A stretch of 48,378 bases of DNA from assembly GCA_948465545.1 (NCBI GenBank), contig CAOJXO010000008.1, positions 1 to 48,378 of the forward strand, in the 5' to 3' direction. Of the stretch, positions 43,549 to 48,378 are shown one piece after another. The translations under genes were made by a program, and so were the position numbers. This DNA is from an uncultured Bacillota bacterium. Lineage in GTDB: Bacteria > Bacillota > Clostridia > Christensenellales > UBA1242. Position 1 is the first letter of the stretch; each line of letters opens with the position of its first letter. The notes under the pieces are model-generated. The model worked only from the letters and a program-made list of their open reading frames with translations, had not been told where the DNA came from and did not search any database.

Positions 43549-43634
43549 TGGTGCCGATGGTGGGACTTGAACCCACACGTCCTTGCGAACTCAGGATTTT
43601 AAGTCCTGTGCGTCTGCCATTCCGCCACATCGGC
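43549..43634 (-). tRNA. tRNA-Leu(TAA)
   Basis: 86 bases with encoded CCA. Acceptor GCCGATG/CATCGGC, anticodon stem CAGGA/TCCTG with loop CTTAAAA (TAA), long variable arm, T-loop GGTTCAAGTCC. Confidence 0.96.
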
Positions 43635-43646
43635 ATAAAATTATCT

Positions 43647-43770
43647 GCGGAAACATTTGGGTTTCCGCCCCTCTTATCGGAGGGGTAGATGGGACGGGGA
43701 ACCGAGAGTTTAGGTGTCAGGCTTGAGTAATCGAGCCGTATCACCGTTAAGAACTCTTGGTGCCACCCCA
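43647..43770. ncRNA. Highly structured GC-rich element between tRNA-Leu and tRNA-Cys
   Basis: Three hairpins in 124 bases: GCGGAAAC/GTTTCCGC (43647-43668), CCCCTC/GAGGGG (43668-43685), and an 81-base extended hairpin (43690-43770). The large one pairs TGGG/CCCA, ACCGAGAGTT (43701-43710) with AACTCTTGGT (43752-43761), GGTG/CACC, and GGCTTGA/TCGAGCC around a GTAA tetraloop. On the plus strand two of its pairs are G-U wobbles and the loop is GNRA. On the minus strand those pairs become A-C mismatches, but a minus-strand promoter reads through it. Family not recognised. Confidence 0.45.
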
Positions 43771-43773
43771 GTA

Positions 43774-43848
43774 TGGAGGTACCACCCGGATTTGAACCGG
43801 GGAATAAAGGTTTTGCAGACCTTTGCCTTACCGCTTGGCCATGGTACC
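43774..43848 (-). tRNA. tRNA-Cys(GCA)
   Basis: 75 bases with encoded CCA. Acceptor GGTACCA pairs with TGGTACC, anticodon loop CTGCAAA (GCA), T-loop GGTTCAAATCC. Confidence 0.95.
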
Positions 43849-44002
43849 GAAACGGAAATCCTGCTTTACACTCTCAAAATTTACAAGTGTAAATTTTTAC
43901 GATTCAGACGCAGGTTTCCGTTTCCTGCGACCAAACGAAATTGCTTTCATTGCAATTTGTCGCAACTCTCGTGCGAAGAAAGGCTATGTAAGAGTGAGCG
44001 AC
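43849..44002 (-). ncRNA. Structured leader upstream of tRNA-Cys
   Basis: About 150 transcribed bases between a strong promoter and tRNA-Cys. Minus-strand hairpins: TCGCA/TGCGA, AAATTGC/GCAATTT, CGCAGG/CCTGCG, AAATTTACA/TGTAAATTT. An alternative long helix pairs GAAACGGAAACCTGC (43924-43910) with GCAGGATTTCCGTTTC (43864-43849), which ends right at the tRNA and excludes the CGCAGG/CCTGCG hairpin. Confidence 0.45.
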
Positions 44003-44008
44003 TATTCA

Positions 44009-44037
44009 AATATAGCATAGTAAAACATTTTTGTCAA
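44009..44037 (-). promoter_or_regulatory. Promoter of the tRNA-Cys/tRNA-Leu transcript
   Basis: Minus strand TTGACA (44037-44032), 17 bases, TATATT (44014-44009), preceded by TGC. Confidence 0.82.
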
Positions 44038-44106
44038 ACTGTTTTTCAACAATCTATAATAAAAATTTATGCATTTTATATCAAGTTTTGACAATATAAT
44101 TTTTAT

Positions 44107-44230
44107 TACATGTTCTTCTTTGGAAGAGGACTAGGTGGAGAAACCACTATGTAGCGAGTTAGATTGCGAATGCAAGCGTGTCCGCGTAAAATAAAAATCT
44201 TCAACCTTAAATGATTGAAGATTTTTATGA
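44107..44230 (+). ncRNA. Candidate small RNA
   Basis: A TATAAT at 44095-44100 (no good -35) is followed by a compact fold: GGAC (44128) with GTCC (44180), enclosing GGTGG/CCACT (44134-44148) and TTGC-GAAT-GCAA (44164-44175), then a terminator. No open frame of note. Family not recognised. Confidence 0.35.
44193..44230. terminator. Bidirectional terminator (tRNA-Gly and candidate sRNA)
   Basis: AAAAATCTTCAA, 10-base loop, TTGAAGATTTTT. Confidence 0.88.
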
Positions 44231-44253
44231 CCGACATGGTGTCTGTCCTAATA

Positions 44254-44328
44254 TGGAGCGGGAGACGGGGATCGAACCCGCGACCTCAACCTTGGCAAGG
44301 TTGCGCTATACCACTAAGCCACTCCCGC
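44254..44328 (-). tRNA. tRNA-Gly(GCC)
   Basis: 75 bases with encoded CCA. Acceptor GCGGGAG/CTCCCGC, D-loop AGTGGTATAGC, anticodon loop TTGCCAA (GCC), T-loop GGTTCGATCCC. Confidence 0.96.
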
Positions 44329-44364
44329 ATGGTTTTGCTTGGTTTTTTGAACGCTCGCTTTATT

Positions 44365-44393
44365 AATATATCAAAAACTTTTTAAAAAATCAA
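44365..44393 (-). promoter_or_regulatory. tRNA-Gly promoter
   Basis: Minus strand TTGATT (44393-44388), 17 bases, TATATT (44370-44365). Confidence 0.6.
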
Positions 44394-44574
44394 CTATTTT
44401 TTATGCTAATTTTCAACTTTTTTTTGTTTTTCTGATAAAGATTGCTTCTCATTTATTTTATGTCGCAACTTTTATTTTTGTTAATCTGTGTTGTCTTTGA
44501 CGAATAAGTGACGGCATTACGCCGTTTAAAAGTAAAAAAACTTGTAGTTTTATTATTTTTAGTAGACTTTTAGT

Positions 44575-44603
44575 TTGTCGAAAAATCGCGAAAAGTTTAT
44601 AAT
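44575..44603 (+). promoter_or_regulatory. Promoter of the lipoprotein gene
   Basis: TTGTCG (44575-44580), 17 bases, TATAAT (44598-44603). Confidence 0.78.
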
Positions 44604-44625
44604 GCTTAAACAAAAAGGAGTGATT

Positions 44626-45105
44626 ATGAAAATTTTTAAAAAGATTTTTGTGGCAGGGTTTGCTTGTCTATTGTTATGTTTTGGCGTTGCTATGGTTGGT
44701 TGTGGAGTGCCACCTATATCAAATGGTGGAGAAAATCTTCCATCAATTCCACCTATTATTGAAACCCCTGATACTGGTGACGATAGTAATGGTGGAGGAA
44801 ATGAAAAACCGCCAGTTGAAGAAGAAAAGCCTCCAGTTGAAGATGAATTGAAAGTTGATTTTAGTGAAGTGTTGGTAAATCTTAAAGAATTTCTTGTGGA
44901 TAGCGGACTTTTAGATAGTGATTTGGTTGCCGATATTGATGAGGTTTTAGATGTTAAACAAGAAGATAACGTTTTAACTGTAAGCATTTCTACCGAATAT
45001 TTATTTAGTGATGATGAATCCATGTTTGATTTTTCTGAGGATGGATTTGATGTTGGAGTAGCAAACAAAAATGGCTTAATTGTTTTTACGATTAGCAAAA
45101 TATAA
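44626..45105 (+). CDS. Putative lipoprotein, 159 aa
   Basis: Start at ATG 44626 (AAGGAG 7 bases upstream); the longer frame from TTG 44575 overlaps the -35 box. Signal peptide MKIFKKIFVAGFACLLLCFGVAMVGC with a lipobox-like VAMVGC. Then comes a Pro/Gly/Glu-rich linker with a short repeat (KPPVEEEKPPVEDE), which looks like a cell-wall spacer, and an acidic C-terminal domain (about 95 residues) rich in Asp/Leu/Val. Probably an exported membrane-tethered protein. No family recognised. It has no clear terminator before proS. Confidence 0.75.
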   Translation: MKIFKKIFVAGFACLLLCFGVAMVGCGVPPISNGGENLPSIPPIIETPDTGDDSNGGGNEKPPVEEEKPPVEDELKVDFSEVLVNLKEFLVDSGLLDSDLVADIDEVLDVKQEDNVLTVSISTEYLFSDDESMFDFSEDGFDVGVANKNGLIVFTISKI

Positions 45106-45157
45106 TTTGACATATTGATAAAAAAAATATATACTTTTGTGTAATTAGGAGACTGAC

Positions 45158-46582
45158 ATGATTAAGAACAATAGAATTACTTCTCGTGATGATGACTTTG
45201 CACAATGGTATACAGATATTGTGAAACAGGCACACCTTGCATCTTATACAAGCGTAAAGGGGTGTATTGTTTTTGAGCCTTATGCGTATGCAATTTGGGA
45301 AAATATGCAAAAGGTCCTAGATGATAAGTTTAAAGCAACAGGGCATGAAAATGTGTATATGCCTATGTTTATTCCAGAAAGCCTTTTGAAAAAAGAGGGG
45401 GAGCATGTTGAAGGGTTTGCACCTGAGGTGGCTTGGGTCACTCATGGTGGTTCTAATCCATTAGATGAAAAACTTTGCGTACGTCCGACCTCAGAAACAC
45501 TTTTTTGTGAATACTATTCTAAGGTGGTAAATTCATATCGCGACCTTCCTAAATTATGCAATCAATGGTGCAGTGTAGTGCGTTGGGAAAAGAATACTCG
45601 TCCATTTCTTCGTACAAGGGAGTTTTTGTGGCAAGAAGGACATACCATACATGAAACTGCCGAAGAGGCTGAAAAAGAAACTTACCAAATGCTAAATATT
45701 TACAAAGATTTATTTGAAAACTATTTGGCTATTCCTGTTGTGGTTGGTAAAAAGACTGAAAAGGAAAAATTTGCTGGTGCAGAATATACCTTGACTATTG
45801 AAGCGTTGATGTATGACGGAATCTCTCTTCAAAGTGCAACAAGCCACTATTTCGGTCAAAAGTTTTCAAAACCTTTTGATGTTAAGTTTACTGATAGGAA
45901 CAATCAACTTTCTTACGCTTATCAAACTTCATGGGGTACAACTTCACGTATGATTGGGGCGGTTATTATGGTTCATGGTGATGATAATGGGCTTGTGCTT
46001 CCGCCAAGAATTGCACCTAAGCAGGCTGTAATTGTTACAATTAAAAATACCGACGAAGTGTTGAATACTGCAAAATCACTTGAAGATGAATTGAAGCAGG
46101 CTGGGGTTAGAGTGTTTACTGATAATTCTGATAAGAGTGCAGGCTTTAAATTCGCCGAACATGAGATGAAAGGCGTGCCTATTCGTGTTGAGATTGGACC
46201 TCGTGACCTTGCAGAGGGGAAAGTGGTGCTTGCAAGACGTGACACAAATGAAAAAGTTACTTGTGACCTTAAAGAGGTTAAAGATAAGGTAATTACTCTT
46301 CTTGATGATATACATAATAATATGTTTGACACCGCAAAGAAGAGAAATGAAAGCAAAACATATGTATGTAAAACCTTTGAAGAAGCAAGAGAGATAATTA
46401 ACACAAAACCTGGATTTATTAAGGCGATGTGGTGTGGCGATCAAGAATGTGAATTAAAGATGAAAGAACTTCGTGGTATGAAGTCAAGATGTATACCTTT
46501 TGAAGAAGAACATCTTTCAGATACATGTGTTGTGTGTGGTAAAAAGGCAAAACATATGGTTTACTGGGGAATACAATATTAA
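45158..46582 (+). CDS. proS: Prolyl-tRNA synthetase, archaeal/eukaryal type
   Basis: 474 residues. This is the short form without the bacterial editing insertion: class II motif 2 [21 protein letters not shown], motif 3 near [28 protein letters not shown], then the anticodon-binding domain and the extra C-terminal zinc-binding-like domain ([18 protein letters not shown], ending in the invariant Tyr). This ProRS type occurs in archaea, eukaryotes and some bacteria. TTAGGAG precedes the ATG. Confidence 0.97.
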   Translation: MIKNNRITSRDDDFAQWYTDIVKQAHLASYTSVKGCIVFEPYAYAIWENMQKVLDDKFKATGHENVYMPMFIPESLLKKEGEHVEGFAPEVAWVTHGGSNPLDEKLCVRPTSETLFCEYYSKVVNSYRDLPKLCNQWCSVVRWEKNTRPFLRTREFLWQEGHTIHETAEEAEKETYQMLNIYKDLFENYLAIPVVVGKKTEKEKFAGAEYTLTIEALMYDGISLQSATSHYFGQKFSKPFDVKFTDRNNQLSYAYQTSWGTTSRMIGAVIMVHGDDNGLVLPPRIAPKQAVIVTIKNTDEVLNTAKSLEDELKQAGVRVFTDNSDKSAGFKFAEHEMKGVPIRVEIGPRDLAEGKVVLARRDTNEKVTCDLKEVKDKVITLLDDIHNNMFDTAKKRNESKTYVCKTFEEAREIINTKPGFIKAMWCGDQECELKMKELRGMKSRCIPFEEEHLSDTCVVCGKKAKHMVYWGIQY

Positions 46583-46609
46583 AAAAGTGCCGTTGGCACT
46601 TTTTTTGTT
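46582..46609 (+). terminator. Terminator after proS
   Basis: AAAAAAGTGCC, GTT, GGCACTTTTTTT. Confidence 0.92.
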
Positions 46610-46700
46610 GGGTATATAAGAATAAGCACCACGGAAAGCGGGCTTAATTGGGATTTAATACAATGAGATTGGGAAATAAATAATTATTATATAAAAAGAT

Positions 46701-46729
46701 TTGCTAAAATTAATTAAATAATATATACT
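46701..46729 (+). promoter_or_regulatory. Promoter of the second phase-variable surface gene
   Basis: TTGCTA (46701-46706), 17 bases, TATACT (46724-46729). Confidence 0.72.
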
Positions 46730-46761
46730 AAAACTAACTTAATAAAAAGGAAAGAAGTATT

Positions 46762-48378
46762 ATGAAACGAATCAAAATATTCGGGGTCATAATATCCCTA
46801 ATTTCCCTCCTGAGCGGCGGCACTTTGGCAGCCTTATCGGGGGGGGGGATTTTTGACTTCGTCAAAAATAGTGGTAAATCTGAGGCCGTAACCACGACTG
46901 ATACAACAAGTTATGTAAGTGTAGGGGAACTATGGAACAGGTCAAGTAAAGAATTTAATCCAGATAATGTAAATATTCTATATAAATATCTAACAGGAAA
47001 TGCGTCAGCAAGTTATAGTAATGTGACAAGTCTAGCGTCAAGCACAACCACAGCAGCAACAATCAGAAGTAAGACCCTATCCGCAGGGACAGGATACTCA
47101 GCAAAGTCATCAAGTCAAGATATAGTGGTAACTTTAGGTGGGCTTAAATGGTCAGTGGTGTATTTATCTAATGACACCGATGGAAATCCAGTGTTAACCC
47201 TATGGCTTTCAAACTCTACCCAAGACGCGTTTAATTCAAGAAGTAAAACTGAAGGACAGTATTACGGATTTTACAATGGTGGGTTGTATTCGGACTGGTC
47301 AGGAGATTGGTCTAGTACTACAGTAGGGAGTTATCCATCAAATATGTATGGCACAAGTTATATCAGAGTAGTAACACTCAATAATGGTGGAAATTATGCA
47401 GTAAGTACTGGCTCGTCAACAGGAACTATAAATAAAAGTGCAAGCAGTGTATTTGCACCATTTACAATGGATCAATATGGAATGACGGAATATATAGTAA
47501 AACCAACAAAGATGTCATGGCAAAGAGATCAAAGTTCAATCACTGAACTAAATTCTTTTACATCATATACATTGCCAAATGAAGCGATTGCACCAACTAC
47601 GACAAACTGGAATAGGAACTATGATTATTCAGGTAAAACAGACTATACAGCATGGGGAAATGACTGTTTATGGTTACCAAGTATAGCAGAGACGGGGTAC
47701 TCAGATAGTGGATTAGGGATGTGGGAAATATCAGAAAATCAAAGAAGGAATTATGATGGTTCAACGCAACTTATTGCATTATCAGGTGCAGTAGGAAGTT
47801 CAAACAAAAAGAACAACTCGGAGGTTTACAACTATCCGTGGCTACGTTCAAGCCATTGGAGCAATTCTTACCAGGTATATTCATTGGCTTTTAGTAGTAC
47901 TCATAAAAATATTGTAAGTGCTTCTCATGCTGTGCGACCAGCGTTGCATTTAAACTTGAAGAAAGTAAATGAAGATTTGGTATATCTACTTGACTTAAAT
48001 GGAAAGTTAGATGGAGAGTATAAGGGGGATACAATAAGCTATGGAACATGTGATATATACATAAATGGTGTAAAAGTAGCAAGCGATGCGACAGATTACT
48101 GGACAAAACATCCATATGGGTCAAAATATGAGATAAAAAATATTAAAGCAAAGCCAGGAAAGAGATATGTGGGTGTTGCAGATGGAGCATTGTCAGGCAC
48201 AATAACAGCACAAACAGTGGTATATTTAGAGTTTAGAACAGAAACATGGGAAGACTATGCAGCCGCATCGTATGCAAGTGGAAGCGGAACAGAGGCAAGC
48301 CCATACATAATCAAAACACCAGAGCAGTTAGGGAAATTAGCAAAAGATAGTAGAAGTAGCAACCTGTCAGGCAAGTAT
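46762..48378 (+). CDS. Secreted surface protein, poly-G family, in frame (ON); 3' end outside window
   Basis: ATG 46762 follows AAGGAAAG. The frame is open for 539 codons to the window edge. Signal peptide MKRIKIFGVIISLISLLSGG, then a run of ten G (46839-46848) coding SGGG, then IFDFVKNSGKSEAVTTTDTTSYVSVGELW. It shares the N-terminal domain (ILYKYLTGNASASY, DIVVTLGGLKW, NPVLTLWLSNSTQDAF) and the DUF6273-like region (CLWLPSIAETGYSD ... WLRSS ... AVRPALHLNL) with the protein at 36023. It then has an extra segment (YLLDLNGKLDGEYKGDTISYG...) absent there, before the GLUG-type start (SGSGTEASPYIIKTPEQLGKLA). G10 keeps this copy in frame. Location outside the cell is inferred from the signal peptide. 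Confidence 0.85.
   Translation, partial: MKRIKIFGVIISLISLLSGGTLAALSGGGIFDFVKNSGKSEAVTTTDTTSYVSVGELWNRSSKEFNPDNVNILYKYLTGNASASYSNVTSLASSTTTAATIRSKTLSAGTGYSAKSSSQDIVVTLGGLKWSVVYLSNDTDGNPVLTLWLSNSTQDAFNSRSKTEGQYYGFYNGGLYSDWSGDWSSTTVGSYPSNMYGTSYIRVVTLNNGGNYAVSTGSSTGTINKSASSVFAPFTMDQYGMTEYIVKPTKMSWQRDQSSITELNSFTSYTLPNEAIAPTTTNWNRNYDYSGKTDYTAWGNDCLWLPSIAETGYSDSGLGMWEISENQRRNYDGSTQLIALSGAVGSSNKKNNSEVYNYPWLRSSHWSNSYQVYSLAFSSTHKNIVSASHAVRPALHLNLKKVNEDLVYLLDLNGKLDGEYKGDTISYGTCDIYINGVKVASDATDYWTKHPYGSKYEIKNIKAKPGKRYVGVADGALSGTITAQTVVYLEFRTETWEDYAAASYASGSGTEASPYIIKTPEQLGKLAKDSRSSNLSGKY
46839..46848 (+). repeat. Poly-G tract (G10), phase ON
   Basis: Ten G between TTATC and ATTTTTGAC, at the same place as the G9 tract of the paralogue. 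Confidence 0.85.

Noticed and set aside
43378..43578. Minus-strand ORF of 66 codons running out of tRNA-Leu
   Set aside because: Its first part is the translated tRNA gene. The remaining 37 codons have no ribosome binding site, so it is only noted as a possible remnant.
43731..43745. GAGCCGTAT, reminiscent of group II intron domain V
   Set aside because: The closing half of domain V and its GAAA loop are absent, and no intron reverse transcriptase or exon boundaries are visible.
43690..43770. Small SRP RNA (contains GGTGTCAGG and a GNRA loop)
   Set aside because: The highly conserved AGCA side of the symmetric loop in helix 8 is missing.
43690..43773. T-box-like sequence on the minus strand (GGGGTGGCACC followed by AGAGTT and a CGTCCC end)
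   Set aside because: A T-box leader needs a stem I with specifier loop upstream and a regulated gene downstream. Here tRNA-Cys lies immediately upstream and tRNA-Leu downstream, with no synthetase or transporter gene.
20860..44328. Integrative element borders at the tRNA genes
   Set aside because: No integrase, no direct repeat of a tRNA 3' end and no block of foreign genes next to any tRNA was found.

Overview
The window looks like a chromosome segment of an uncultured, low-GC, single-membrane bacterium of the Bacillota (Clostridia-like). The reasons are AT-rich intergenic DNA, lipobox lipoproteins, AGGAGG-type ribosome binding sites, an [FeFe] hydrogenase and a rubrerythrin (anaerobic life), ComF, RecD2 and YolD-like genes, and an archaeal/eukaryal-type ProRS. 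No prophage, insertion sequence, CRISPR array or conjugation machinery was seen. Most of the window is housekeeping DNA into which large cell-surface genes are inserted.

Layout. 1-204 is the 3' end of a surface protein. 291-4441 is dnaX (with an A9 frameshift tract), ybaB, recR and argS. 4558-5080 holds a 44-aa orphan ORF and a HicB-like gene. 5117-7613 is rpmG-secE-nusG-rplK-rplA, with an attenuator-like leader and a probable L1 feedback site. 7783-16248 (minus) is one 2,821-aa membrane-anchored surface protein. 16553-20828 holds a glycosyltransferase, a nucleoside hydrolase, a rubredoxin-fused [FeFe] hydrogenase and a GNAT. 20860-25794 holds tRNA-Ser, exonuclease III, two VirB2/TrbC-like membrane proteins, a 59-aa hydrophobic peptide, ArsR, QueH, signal peptidase I and HU. 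25850-30735 holds rubrerythrin, a GPH symporter, a lipoprotein and a Y-family polymerase with a YolD-like partner. 30820-35932 holds tRNA-Glu, comF, recD2, a MarR regulator and cysS. 36023-38202 is a complete surface gene. 38332-43231 holds plsC, a membrane XRE protein, a two-XRE/DUF6794 module with shared operators, and a Nudix gene. 43549-44328 holds tRNA-Leu, tRNA-Cys and tRNA-Gly among unusually structured spacers. 44626-46582 is a lipoprotein gene and proS. 46762 to the end is the 5' part of another surface gene.

The most interesting signal is a set of poly-G contingency tracts. The two surface genes at 36023 and 46762 carry G9 and G10 directly after the signal-peptide core. G10 reads in frame (ON, right-hand gene). 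G9 ends after 40 codons (OFF, left-hand gene), although the remaining 2.1 kb is an intact open frame. A Nudix hydrolase gene at 42157-42677 has a G8 tract that also breaks its frame, and G9 would restore it. In the 36023 gene, a C-type-lectin-like DUF6273 region holds a 120-base block of deviating composition in which nearly every codon ends in C or T, as expected of a diversity-generating retroelement target. Slippage would decide whether the protein is made, and a second process may vary its binding face. Both are inferences from one assembled sequence.

Other points are a DnaX gamma/tau frameshift site, several genes that look leaderless, an XRE operator circuit, and probable new RNA structures around the tRNA cluster.
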